Positions 8,927 to 16,946 of a DNA stretch of 64,000 nt are shown here, piece after piece; positions within the stretch are counted from its first letter, which is position 1; each line of letters opens with the position of its first letter. The position numbers and the translations under genes were made by a program. Location of the stretch: positions 1 through 64,000 of the forward strand of contig CACXCA010000018.1 in NCBI GenBank assembly GCA_902766045.1. The letters run 5' to 3'. Source of the DNA: an uncultured Bacteroidales bacterium (GTDB lineage Bacteria > Bacteroidota > Bacteroidia > Bacteroidales > Paludibacteraceae). Below the pieces are notes generated by a model that was not told where the DNA came from, did not search any database, and worked only from the letters and a program-made list of their open reading frames with translations.

Positions 8927-10006
8927 ATGAGTGAAGAAGTAAAGTTAATGAAAGGTAACGAAGCTATTGCTCACGCTGCGATTCGTTGCGGATGTGATGG
9001 TTACTTCGGTTACCCTATCACTCCTCAGTCAGAAGTAATGGAGACCCTTATGGAGGTGGAGCCATGGAAAGAGACTGGTATGGTAGTGCTACAAGCAGAA
9101 AGTGAAGTGTCTTCCATCAACATGGTATATGGTGGAGCTGCCACAGGTAAAAAAGTTATGACCTCCTCTTCTAGTCCTGGAGTTTCCTTGATGCAAGAGG
9201 GTATCTCTTATTTAGCTGGTGCTGAATTACCTGCTTTAATCGTCAATGTAATGCGTGGTGGTCCTGGATTGGGTACTATCCAACCAAGTCAGTCAGACTA
9301 TTTCCAAACCACAAAAGGTGGTGGACACGGTGATTATCGTTTGATTGCCTTAGCACCAGCCTCTGTACAAGAAATGGCAGATTTCGTAGGTCTTGCTTTC
9401 GACTTGGCGTTCAAATACAGAAATCCAGCTATCATCTTGGCCGATGGTGTTATCGGACAAATGATGGAGAAAGTGGTTCTTCCTGATTACAAACCAAGAC
9501 GTACCGACGAAGAGATTGAAAAACAATGTCCTTGGGCTGCTACCGGAAGAAAGATGTCTCGTAAAAACAACATCATCACTTCATTGGAGTTGAAGCCTGA
9601 AGTAATGGAACAAAACAACCTTCGTTTCCAAGCTAAATACAAACAGATTGAAGAAAATGAAGTTCGTTACGAAGAGATTCTTTGTGATGACGCAGAATAC
9701 TTATTGGTAGCATTCGGCTGTTCTGCACGTATTTGTCAAAAGGCTTGCGAGATGGCTCGTGAAGAAGGCATCAAACTAGGTTTACTTCGTCCAATCACAT
9801 TGTGGCCATTCCCTACTAAAGTAATTGCAAACTATGCAAACAAGGTGAAAGCTATGTTGTCTGTAGAATTGAATGCAGGTCAAATGGTAGAGGATGTACG
9901 CTTGGCTGTTAACGGAAAAGTTCCAGTTGAACACTACGGTCGTTTAGGTGGTATCGTATTTACACCAGACGAGATTGTTAATGCTGTGAAGACTAAATTA
10001 ATGTAA
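8927..10006 (+). CDS. 2-oxoacid:ferredoxin oxidoreductase alpha subunit (KorA/VorB-like)
   Basis: 359 residues, typical for the separately encoded alpha chain. The N-terminal pyrimidine-binding domain shows GNEAIAHAAIRCGCDGYFGYPITPQ and SSPGVSLMQEGISYLAGAELP; domain II near the C-terminus shows AFGCSARICQKA and LLRPITLWPFP. With the beta chain it binds TPP and decarboxylates a 2-oxoacid to an acyl-CoA while reducing ferredoxin, a central anaerobic reaction. Families name close relatives VorB (3-methyl-2-oxobutanoate) or KorA (2-oxoglutarate); I leave the symbol open. Confidence 0.9.
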   Translation: MSEEVKLMKGNEAIAHAAIRCGCDGYFGYPITPQSEVMETLMEVEPWKETGMVVLQAESEVSSINMVYGGAATGKKVMTSSSSPGVSLMQEGISYLAGAELPALIVNVMRGGPGLGTIQPSQSDYFQTTKGGGHGDYRLIALAPASVQEMADFVGLAFDLAFKYRNPAIILADGVIGQMMEKVVLPDYKPRRTDEEIEKQCPWAATGRKMSRKNNIITSLELKPEVMEQNNLRFQAKYKQIEENEVRYEEILCDDAEYLLVAFGCSARICQKACEMAREEGIKLGLLRPITLWPFPTKVIANYANKVKAMLSVELNAGQMVEDVRLAVNGKVPVEHYGRLGGIVFTPDEIVNAVKTKLM

Positions 10007-10028
10007 TTCACTTAATCGAAATAGAAAA

Positions 10029-10805
10029 ATGGCATTAGAAGATATAATAAAACCCGAAAATCTGGTATATAAGAAACCAGATATCATGAACGACAATCCA
10101 ATGCACTATTGCCCTGGCTGTAGCCACGGTGTCGTTCATAAATTGATTGCAGAAGTAATCGAAGAAATGGGCTTAGTAGAAGAAACCATCGGTGTCACTC
10201 CTGTAGGTTGTGCAGTATTTGCATACAACTATATTGATATCGATTGGGAAGAGGCTGCTCACGGTCGTGCTCCTGCCTTGGCAACAGCTATCAAACGTCT
10301 TCGTCCGAACAAACTCGTCTTCACCTATCAGGGTGACGGTGACCTTGCGGCTATCGGTACAGCTGAAACAATTCATGCTTGCAACCGTGGAGAAAGCATT
10401 GCTATCATCTTCATCAACAACGGTATCTATGGTATGACTGGTGGTCAGATGGCTCCTACAACAATCGAGGGTATGAAAACAGCTACTTGCCCATACGGAC
10501 GTGACGTGAAATTAAACGGTTATCCTTTGAAAATCACAAATCAATTGAAAGATTTGGAAGGAATACGTTATGTAACTCGTCAAAGCGTTCAAACTGCAGC
10601 TGCTGTTCGTAAGACCAAGAAAGCTATCAGAAAAGCTTTCGAAAATTGTTTGGATGGCAACGGCGGTACAAGTGTTGTAGAAGTAGTTTCAACTTGCTCT
10701 TCAGGTTGGAAACTTACTCCAGAGAAAGCCAACAAATGGATGGAAGAGAACATGTTCCCTCAATACCCTCTTGGTGATTTAATTGATAAAGACGCTAACA
10801 AATAA
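10029..10805 (+). CDS. 2-oxoacid:ferredoxin oxidoreductase beta subunit (TPP-binding)
   Basis: 258 residues. CPGCSHGVVHKLIAEV at residues ~28-43 and the TPP/Mg motif GDGDLAAIGTAE with a following INNGIYGMTGGQ identify the beta (KorB-like) chain. It provides the diphosphate-binding half of the catalytic site with the alpha chain encoded 23 bases upstream. Length and motif spacing are normal, and no linked 4Fe-4S domain is present, consistent with a separate delta subunit. Confidence 0.92.
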   Translation: MALEDIIKPENLVYKKPDIMNDNPMHYCPGCSHGVVHKLIAEVIEEMGLVEETIGVTPVGCAVFAYNYIDIDWEEAAHGRAPALATAIKRLRPNKLVFTYQGDGDLAAIGTAETIHACNRGESIAIIFINNGIYGMTGGQMAPTTIEGMKTATCPYGRDVKLNGYPLKITNQLKDLEGIRYVTRQSVQTAAAVRKTKKAIRKAFENCLDGNGGTSVVEVVSTCSSGWKLTPEKANKWMEENMFPQYPLGDLIDKDANK

Positions 10806-10816
10806 AATCAGACGAA

Positions 10817-11353
10817 ATGAAAGAAGAAATTATCATAGCTGGATTCGGAGGACAAGGCGTTCTCTCTATGGGTAAGATTCTTGCTTACTCTGGTTTGATG
10901 CAGGGAAAAGAGGTAACTTGGATGCCTGCTTATGGTCCTGAACAACGTGGTGGTACAGCTAACGTAACCGTTATCTTAAGTGACGAGAAGATCAGTTCTC
11001 CTATCTTGAACTTTTACGATACAGCTATCATCTTGAACCAACAATCATTGGACAAGTTTGAAAAAACAATCAAACCTGGCGGCACATTGATCTACGATCC
11101 ATACGGAATCACAACAGAGCCAACCAGAACAGATATCAATATCCACAAAATCAATGCAATGGATGCCTGCATCGAAATGAACGCGGCTAAATCCTTCAAC
11201 ATGATTCTATTAGGTGGATTCTTGAAAATCAGACCTATCGTGGAGTTGGAAAATGTATTGAAAGGTTTGAAGAAAACCCTTCCTGAACGTCACCACCACC
11301 TCATCCCAATGAATGAGGCTGCCTTGAAAAAAGGAATGGAGATTATTAAGTAA
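10817..11353 (+). CDS. 2-oxoacid:ferredoxin oxidoreductase gamma subunit
   Basis: 178 residues starting GFGGQGVLSMGKILAYSGL, with PAYGPEQRGGTANVTV, the hallmark of the gamma (KorC/VorA-type) chain. Last gene of the operon, 11 bases after beta and followed by a strong terminator. It holds the heterotetramer together and probably contacts CoA. Confidence 0.92.
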   Translation: MKEEIIIAGFGGQGVLSMGKILAYSGLMQGKEVTWMPAYGPEQRGGTANVTVILSDEKISSPILNFYDTAIILNQQSLDKFEKTIKPGGTLIYDPYGITTEPTRTDINIHKINAMDACIEMNAAKSFNMILLGGFLKIRPIVELENVLKGLKKTLPERHHHLIPMNEAALKKGMEIIK

Positions 11354-11372
11354 GGTTATCATACCTCCTATA

Positions 11373-11411
11373 AATGACGTATGTCGATCTACGACGTACG
11401 TCATTTTTTTG
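11373..11411 (+). terminator. Intrinsic terminator of the oxidoreductase operon
   Basis: AATGACGTATGTCG (11373-11386) pairs with CGACGTACGTCATT (11392-11405) with one wobble and a five-base loop, followed by T7. It starts 20 bases after the gamma-subunit stop. Confidence 0.85.
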
Positions 11412-11412
11412 T

Positions 11413-11440
11413 GTAGAGACGCACGGCCGTGCGTCTCTAC
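11413..11440. repeat. 28-bp perfect palindrome, GTAGAGACG family, core CACGGCCGTG
   Basis: Perfect inverted repeat with outer arm GTAGAGACG, core CACGGCCGTG and arm CGTCTCTAC. It lies between two converging genes, just after the terminator and 27 bases from the stop of the lipoprotein gene. Same family as 16955-17003, 55563-55584, 56844-56871 and 59235-59262. Confidence 0.9.
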
Positions 11441-11466
11441 GGTAACCGACAGACAAATTCAATTAT

Positions 11467-12693
11467 TTAAAAATATATAATACCATCATCCAAGGTATCC
11501 ACAGGACAATGGTGCGGGAGATATTTGAGTTCTTCCAACAATAATTTAGTCCTAAGAACCTCTTCATCAGATTTGAAAAAACATTTCAACCTTACATCAT
11601 CGGGAGATTCACTGAAAGATTTTGAGTATTTCGCCTTCAAAAGGAAACGAGCAATTTCGCACACATCCCTATAGGTATTATCGAGCGTTAAATCAATAAG
11701 AACATACTCATCAGGATTTATTCGACAACTATCATTTACTGGTTTCCCATTCAAATAGATAGTATCGTTACGTCGTTGAAGTATCATTTTTGCATGTTGA
11801 GTCTTATCAACAAAATCCTTCATTCGAGCATCTTCCATTTTTTGTTTTTCTTTTTCCGAAAGAGTATTTTCCTCCTCAATATATAAAGAATCAGAAAACT
11901 CATAAACAGGCATATTCAAAATACCATTTGTCTCACACCCCAAAGGCCTCGAAGGATACAAAATTACTATGCGTTTATCTTTAGATCGTCCAAAAGGTTT
12001 AGTACGAATATGATTTCCTCCAAAATCTGTGATTAAAGTATCTATCAAATCCACTGGCGAGTCATAATCAACAAGAATGGGAGTGGTGTTCTGACAGACT
12101 TCATAGAAAACTTTATTATCACACTCTTTTATAGACGATAATTTCACACCCCAATAGTAAAAGGCAGAGTCTTTAATCATAATCTCCGGCATAGGGACCG
12201 TGAAACTCACTATCGAACTATCATGTTCGTACACTGTACTATCCACAACAAGCAAACAAGAGTCCTGATTGATAAATTGTATAGTTGGATGCGTCAACAA
12301 GTAATTAGATGCAATAAAGATGCCTCGTGGTGTAGCAGGTTCAATATCCCAAGCAGAAGTACACTGAAATATTTCTGTATAATCAAGTTCTTGATATAGC
12401 GTATCCGAAAGAATTTTTTCTAAATGTTCTCCCTTAATACCCAAATAAGACTCCATAGCGTCCCCCACATCATTATACTCTAGAAATTCTTCTTTCGTCG
12501 GTATTTCTCCTATATGCTTCATATAACCATGCACCCAATAGGCAATACAGTTATAACCTATAGTATCATTCGTAGTCATTATTCTTTTTTCACTTGTATG
12601 ACTACAACAACTCATCATAAATAAAAACGGGAGTATAAGTAATACTCGAAGAGAAAAGCAACAATGCTTGTAATGAATGAATGTTTTATGCAT
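11467..12693 (-). CDS. Unknown lipoprotein, module type A, copy 1
   Basis: 408 residues from the ATG at 12693. The frame opens at 12753, but the paralogue at 13788-15077 begins at the equivalent MHNPF, and a lipoprotein signal follows (LRVLLILPFLFMMSCCSH). Conserved blocks shared with the paralogue: TNDTIGYNCIAY, GYMKHIGEIPTKEEFLEY, GEHLEKILSDTLYQELDYT, HPTIQFINQDSCLLVVDS, VPMPEIMIKDSAFYY and near the end YLNGKPVNDSC followed by IDLT-x-DNTYRDVCEIARFL. I do not recognise the family. It lies 22 bases after the membrane-protein gene 12716-13639 on the same strand, making a two-gene unit that is repeated next door. Probably attached to a membrane facing the periplasm. Confidence 0.7.
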   Translation of the reverse strand: MHKTFIHYKHCCFSLRVLLILPFLFMMSCCSHTSEKRIMTTNDTIGYNCIAYWVHGYMKHIGEIPTKEEFLEYNDVGDAMESYLGIKGEHLEKILSDTLYQELDYTEIFQCTSAWDIEPATPRGIFIASNYLLTHPTIQFINQDSCLLVVDSTVYEHDSSIVSFTVPMPEIMIKDSAFYYWGVKLSSIKECDNKVFYEVCQNTTPILVDYDSPVDLIDTLITDFGGNHIRTKPFGRSKDKRIVILYPSRPLGCETNGILNMPVYEFSDSLYIEEENTLSEKEKQKMEDARMKDFVDKTQHAKMILQRRNDTIYLNGKPVNDSCRINPDEYVLIDLTLDNTYRDVCEIARFLLKAKYSKSFSESPDDVRLKCFFKSDEEVLRTKLLLEELKYLPHHCPVDTLDDGIIYF

Positions 12694-12715
12694 ATCTATA
12701 TATATTTTTGTTTTA

Positions 12716-13639
12716 TCAACTATCAATAGTAACATCAGTGACTGGCACACCATTTTTTTCTAGTATCACAAAAAGCTCAGTCCACACAGGTTCCAGATTT
12801 GATCCTTTTATAACAACTCGTCTAAAATCAGGTGTAATATAAACAAAACCAATTTCTATAGCATTCAAGACAATGGAATTGCAGGTGATGATATCATTAA
12901 TGTTTACTGTTATTACTCTACTGGATGGAAAATTGTATTTGAAACGAATCTCTTTACCTTCCACTTCAATTGTTATGAAGTTTCGTTTGTCTTCATATAT
13001 CGAACCAACAATAACAAAAGCAAATAAAATAAAAAGAAAAGAGATAACAAACAAGTATTCATATCCAGGTGATTTACCTAAGAAAAAAAGGAGTATGGCT
13101 AGAACAAGGGACACACAGAATAATATTATCTCGATTTTAAATGACAAAGGAGAAGTAAGCGAAGTAAAAGGATTATCGATTGCAGAATCTCTAGGCACAA
13201 AGTTCGTGTTTGTAATTTCTGCAAATCTGGCTCTTAGTTCATGTGGATTTTTGTAAAATCTTTCATAGAATATATATTCCTCATCCGCCTTTGTTCTTAT
13301 TGAAAAACCATTCGTCACACGATCTCCCGAAATCCATTTTGATATAGGGAAACTATCTGTCAATTGAAATTCGCAAATTTCATCGATTGGGATCCGTTTA
13401 GACCACACCCAATAGCCGATGATAATCTCTGTGTTAGTTATCGTGACAGGTGGAACTACTTTAAAGTATTTCTGCATCCACCAACCAACTAGAAAAATCG
13501 ACACAATCAGTATTAAAGACAACTGATAATGATTATTACTCAACAAGAATAAAAGAAGTGCGCATAAAAGAATTTCCAAGAAAAGGATCATTCCAATAAT
13601 TGCACAGAAACGTAGAGTATATTTTGATTTTGTATTCAT
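12716..13639 (-). CDS. Unknown membrane protein with two (2TM + PH-like) halves, module type B, copy 1
   Basis: 307 residues from the ATG at 13639, chosen because the paralogues start with equivalent M-N/Y-x-KSK sequences; the upstream extension to 13732 is a remnant of a type A gene. Architecture: two membrane helices (residues ~12-65), a beta-rich segment starting PPVTITNTEIIIGYWVWSKRIPIDEICEF that resembles bacterial PH-like domains, then the strongly conserved FSIRTKADEEYIFYERFYKNP and HELRARFAEITNTNFVPRDS, two more helices, and a second beta segment (FITIEVEGKEIRFKY, YITPDFRRVVIKGSN). PH-like is a pattern judgement, not a match I could test. Precedes the type A lipoprotein gene. Confidence 0.65.
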   Translation of the reverse strand: MNTKSKYTLRFCAIIGMILFLEILLCALLLFLLSNNHYQLSLILIVSIFLVGWWMQKYFKVVPPVTITNTEIIIGYWVWSKRIPIDEICEFQLTDSFPISKWISGDRVTNGFSIRTKADEEYIFYERFYKNPHELRARFAEITNTNFVPRDSAIDNPFTSLTSPLSFKIEIILFCVSLVLAILLFFLGKSPGYEYLFVISFLFILFAFVIVGSIYEDKRNFITIEVEGKEIRFKYNFPSSRVITVNINDIITCNSIVLNAIEIGFVYITPDFRRVVIKGSNLEPVWTELFVILEKNGVPVTDVTIDS

Positions 13640-13761
13640 GTTATTCAGTATTCTTTTTACACTTGTATGACTACAACTCCTCATCACAAATAAGAAGGGA
13701 GTATAAATAATACTCGAAGAGAAAAGATACAATGCTTGGCATGGGTGAATGGGTTATGCAT
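13640..13761 (-). pseudogene. Decayed 5' end of a type A lipoprotein gene
   Basis: Reading from 13761, the translation begins MHNPFTHAKHC and continues FSLRVLFILP, closely matching the signal peptide region of the intact gene ending at 13788, then stops; a shift of frame restores FVMRSCSHTSVKRIL, matching SCCSHTSEKRIM of copy 1. The fragment ends exactly where the type B gene starts at 13639. It is a leftover of unequal recombination within the array. Confidence 0.8.
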
Positions 13762-13787
13762 ATCTATGATACATTTTTGTTATTTTA

Positions 13788-15077
13788 TCAATCATCAGAA
13801 GTAACTTTTACTTTCCATTCCGGATGTTTATTTAAAAGGTACTTATATATCTTGTCATCAGATTTGAAATAATATCTAGAACGTTTAAAGTCTATTGATG
13901 ATGTCTTCTTTATAAGGAATCGAGCAATTTCACATACATCCCTATATGTATTATCGTGCGTCAAATCAATAAGGATTGATTTCTCATTCACACTACAACT
14001 ATCATTTACTGGTTTCCCATTCAAATAGATAGTATCATTGCTTCGATAAATTACCGATTGTGCACGTTGAACATCATAAACAAACTTTTTTAATAGAGCT
14101 TCATCATCAACTTTATTCTTTTCTTTCATCTCATTCATCTCTAAAACAAAACTATTAAATTCATCATTAGCTTGTTTCTGTTCTTCATCACTTATTTCCA
14201 ATTCCTTCCCATTTGCATCATATTTAGCAACTATCTTACAGTGGATTTCGTCTTCCTCCGCATCATCTTCATATTCGTCAACATATCCTATTACCTGTTT
14301 TAAAGAGTCTGTTAACACATAAATTGGCATATTCAAAACAGAATCAGCCTCACGTACATGAGGAGCCGAATGATACAGACAGATATGCTTATTGCCACGT
14401 CCCATAAGTTTAGTTCTTACCTCATATATACCAAAATATGTACACAAAGTGTCTATCAACTCCACAGGCGAATCATAATCTATGAGAATGGGAGTGGGGT
14501 TCTGACTCTGACAGACTTCATAGAAAACTTTATTATCACACTCTTTTATAGACGATAATTTCACACCCCTATAGTAAAAGGCAGAGTCTTTAATCATAAT
14601 CTCCGGCATAGGGACCGTGAAACTCACTATCGAACCATCACGGCTGTACAATGTACTATCCACGACAAGCAAACAAGAGTCCTGATTGATAAATTGTATA
14701 GTTGGATGCGTCAACAAGTATTTAGATGCAATAAATTGTGGCCACTGAAATATTTCTGTATAATCAAGCTCTTGATATAACGTATCCGAAAGAATTTTTT
14801 CTAAATGTTCTCCCTTTAATAACAAATAAGACTCCATAGCACCCCCTACATCAATATACTCTAGAAATTCTTCTTTCGTCGGTATTTCTCCTATATGCTT
14901 CATATAGCCATCCACAAAATAGGCAATACAGTTATAACCTATAGTATCATTCGTAGTTATTATTCTTTTCGAATTTTTATGACTACTACAACCAATCATC
15001 AAAAATAAGGACGTGAGTATATACAATACTCGGAGATGAAAGCTACAATGTTTGTTATGTACGAATGGATTATGCAT
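13788..15077 (-). CDS. Unknown lipoprotein, module type A, copy 2
   Basis: 429 residues, lipoprotein signal HLRVLYILTSLFLMIGCSSH. Paralogue of 11467-12693 with the same conserved blocks, but it lacks ~10 residues (after DYTEIFQ) and has an extra acidic, charged insertion of ~50 residues around residues 255-310 (DEYEDDAEEDE and following). DNA identity is patchy: the segment 14467-14720 is almost identical to ~12060-12330, whereas flanks are clearly diverged, suggesting gene conversion. The gene follows the type B gene 15104-16033 by 26 bases. Function unknown. Confidence 0.7.
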   Translation of the reverse strand: MHNPFVHNKHCSFHLRVLYILTSLFLMIGCSSHKNSKRIITTNDTIGYNCIAYFVDGYMKHIGEIPTKEEFLEYIDVGGAMESYLLLKGEHLEKILSDTLYQELDYTEIFQWPQFIASKYLLTHPTIQFINQDSCLLVVDSTLYSRDGSIVSFTVPMPEIMIKDSAFYYRGVKLSSIKECDNKVFYEVCQSQNPTPILIDYDSPVELIDTLCTYFGIYEVRTKLMGRGNKHICLYHSAPHVREADSVLNMPIYVLTDSLKQVIGYVDEYEDDAEEDEIHCKIVAKYDANGKELEISDEEQKQANDEFNSFVLEMNEMKEKNKVDDEALLKKFVYDVQRAQSVIYRSNDTIYLNGKPVNDSCSVNEKSILIDLTHDNTYRDVCEIARFLIKKTSSIDFKRSRYYFKSDDKIYKYLLNKHPEWKVKVTSDD

Positions 15078-15103
15078 ATCTTTCTATTTTTTGTTTGACT
15101 TTA

Positions 15104-16033
15104 TCAACATTCAAATTTGAAATTAGTGACAGGCACGCCATTATTATCAAGAATATCTATAAGTTCATCCAACACCTCTGATTTCAAATTCGATTCTTTT
15201 ATAATAATCCGTCTATAATCGGGTGTTATATAACAAAAAGCAGTACCTGTGTATCCATTATGAATATTCATGAGAGATATATTACTGGTAATGATATCAT
15301 TAAGGTTCGCAGTTATCACTTTACGGGATAGAAATCTGTATTTAAAACGAATCTCTTTACCGTCCACTTCAATTGTCAAGCAGTCTCGCAAGTCAACATA
15401 TATCGAACTAATACTCCCACCAAGGCATGTTAAAGAGAGAGTAAGCAAAATTATAAATCCCAATGACAAAACTTCTAATCGGGAAGACAATAATAACAGG
15501 GCAAGCCCCACCAAAAATATTATTATGTTTAATTTAAATGACAAAGGAGAAGTAAGCGAAGTAAAAGGATTATCGATTGCAGAATCTCTAGGTACAAAGT
15601 TCGTGTTTGTAATTTCTGCAAATCTGGCTCTTAGTTCATGTGGATTTTTGTAAAATCTTTCATAGAATATATACTCCTCATCCGCCTTTGTTCTTATTGA
15701 AAAGCCATTCGTCACTCCGTTCAAAATCCATCTTGATATAGGGAAACTATCTGTCAATTGAAATTCACATACATCATCAATTGAGATACGTTTGCTTTTT
15801 ACTAAATAGTCAATGATAATCTCTGTGTTAGTTATCGTGACAGATGGAATGGCTTTATAATATATCAGCATCCATCTAACAATTAGACATATCGGTATTA
15901 TTAGCAATAAAGAAAATATCAGATCTTTATCAAGCAAAAGGAAAAGAAGGGCTGCAAACAAAAGAATTCCTAAAAAAAGAATAACTCCAATGCATGCATA
16001 AGAACGTGCTGTTCGTTTTGATTTTATATTCAT
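15104..16033 (-). CDS. Unknown membrane protein with two (2TM + PH-like) halves, module type B, copy 2
   Basis: 309 residues from the ATG at 16033 (MNIKSKRTARSY). A promoter with its -7 box at 16050-16057 rules out the ATG at 16084. Same architecture as 12716-13639: helices at ~12-65 and ~180-225, each pair followed by a beta-rich segment. The central block FSIRTKADEEYIFYERFYKNP through FVPRDSAIDNPFTSLTSP is identical in protein to copy 1 and nearly identical in DNA (15535-15720 against 13135-13320), against much weaker similarity elsewhere. First gene of its two-gene unit. Confidence 0.68.
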   Translation of the reverse strand: MNIKSKRTARSYACIGVILFLGILLFAALLFLLLDKDLIFSLLLIIPICLIVRWMLIYYKAIPSVTITNTEIIIDYLVKSKRISIDDVCEFQLTDSFPISRWILNGVTNGFSIRTKADEEYIFYERFYKNPHELRARFAEITNTNFVPRDSAIDNPFTSLTSPLSFKLNIIIFLVGLALLLLSSRLEVLSLGFIILLTLSLTCLGGSISSIYVDLRDCLTIEVDGKEIRFKYRFLSRKVITANLNDIITSNISLMNIHNGYTGTAFCYITPDYRRIIIKESNLKSEVLDELIDILDNNGVPVTNFKFEC

Positions 16034-16049
16034 ATCATTTGTTTTTTCA

Positions 16050-16078
16050 CAAAAGTAATAATTTATTTCAAATATCAA
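16050..16078 (-). promoter_or_regulatory. Promoter of the type B/type A unit, copy 2
   Basis: On the minus strand: TTG (16078-16076), 18 bases, TACTTTTG (16057-16050), then 16 bases to the ATG at 16033. Matches the Bacteroidota -33/-7 pattern. Confidence 0.65.
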
Positions 16079-16194
16079 ATCCACGCATTACAAAAGACTC
16101 TTATATAAAAAAAAGAGACGCAAAATTTTGCATCTTTACAATAGTATGATTTTCTAATTGTTGCAAAAACAGATATTGATTTTCGTTTTTTTTA

Positions 16195-16202
16195 TAAATT
16201 TG
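16195..16202 (+). promoter_or_regulatory. -7 box for the membrane protein gene at 16248
   Basis: TAAATTTG followed by CAAAG, 45 bases before the start; a TTG at 16176-16178 is slightly closer (16 bases) than usual for -33. Divergent from the promoter at 16050-16078. Confidence 0.55.
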
Positions 16203-16247
16203 CAAAGATTCATTAAATTTATTTAAACTAAAAAACAAATTGAATAT

Positions 16248-16946
16248 ATGAAGATTGAAGGTGGAATATTGGGAGTTGTCTTCTCTCTAATAACGTCTCT
16301 TATTAAAGGTTTAGGGGCTAAAGCAGTTGGTATTATTGTTAAAGGACTAATTTTGGGTGTCGTTTTTGCATTGGTATTGACACCTCTTATTTTTGCATGG
16401 GGTGAATTTAGCAAATTGAGATTCCTCATTTCCGTTGTATTCTTTTTTGCTGCTATTGCTGGCATTGTTGCTTATTATGTCTTGCATAAGGCTCCTGAAA
16501 TTATCGATCCTTCTATCGACCACACAATTGCCTCTAATTACGATTACCTCCAAAGTAAGGTAGGTGGTATTACAGAAAAGGCAGATCCTTCTGCTCTCTT
16601 TAGCTCGTCTAAGAATTTTATCTTGAGCAAACTCAAATTCTTGTCGCCTTTTTTATCGGGTTTAACATACGAACAATTCTCAAAATATGCTAATACAGCA
16701 GCTCAATTGGGATCTAATGTATCGGGGGCTGTTAATAGTACTTATTCTTATTTGAACAAGTTGCAGGATAGTAAGGACAATCCGGAGACTTATTTGATTA
16801 ATTTCCTTTCTCCAATCAAATCGTTATATAGAATTCCTATCAACGACATAAAAGGAAAAATCAGACTGGCACTTATTCTTGTTCCTATTGTGTGCTTGGG
16901 TATTCGTATTTGGCAGAATTTTGATTACGTGAAGAGTTTATTTTAA
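16248..16946 (+). CDS. Unknown membrane protein
   Basis: 232 residues, not recognised. The N-terminal third is glycine-rich and strongly hydrophobic with three or so membrane segments (residues ~5-25, 27-60, 62-82); a hydrophilic stretch with SNYDYLQSKVGG and SYLNKLQDSKDN follows, and a final helix at ~205-222 (IRLALILVPIVCLGIRIW). It is the only plus-strand gene within the array of duplicated type A/B genes, lies between copy 2 and the truncated third type B copy, and its stop overlaps the end of the latter. It could be a late insertion or a functional partner; nothing decides. Confidence 0.6.
   Translation: MKIEGGILGVVFSLITSLIKGLGAKAVGIIVKGLILGVVFALVLTPLIFAWGEFSKLRFLISVVFFFAAIAGIVAYYVLHKAPEIIDPSIDHTIASNYDYLQSKVGGITEKADPSALFSSSKNFILSKLKFLSPFLSGLTYEQFSKYANTAAQLGSNVSGAVNSTYSYLNKLQDSKDNPETYLINFLSPIKSLYRIPINDIKGKIRLALILVPIVCLGIRIWQNFDYVKSLF

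Noticed and set aside
11640-12760. ExbD-like domain at the end of the type A lipoproteins
   Set aside because: The IDLT-x-DNTYRDVCEIARFL segment is faintly similar, but the length and order do not fit and the evidence is too weak.
12873-13256. 127-residue plus-strand ORF whose C-terminus is identical to that of ORF 15270-15653
   Set aside because: It is antisense to the conserved centre of the type B genes; the identity simply mirrors the near-identical minus-strand coding DNA.
16034-16084. Upstream ATG for type B copy 2
   Set aside because: It precedes the -7 box at 16050-16057 and is not shared by the paralogues.
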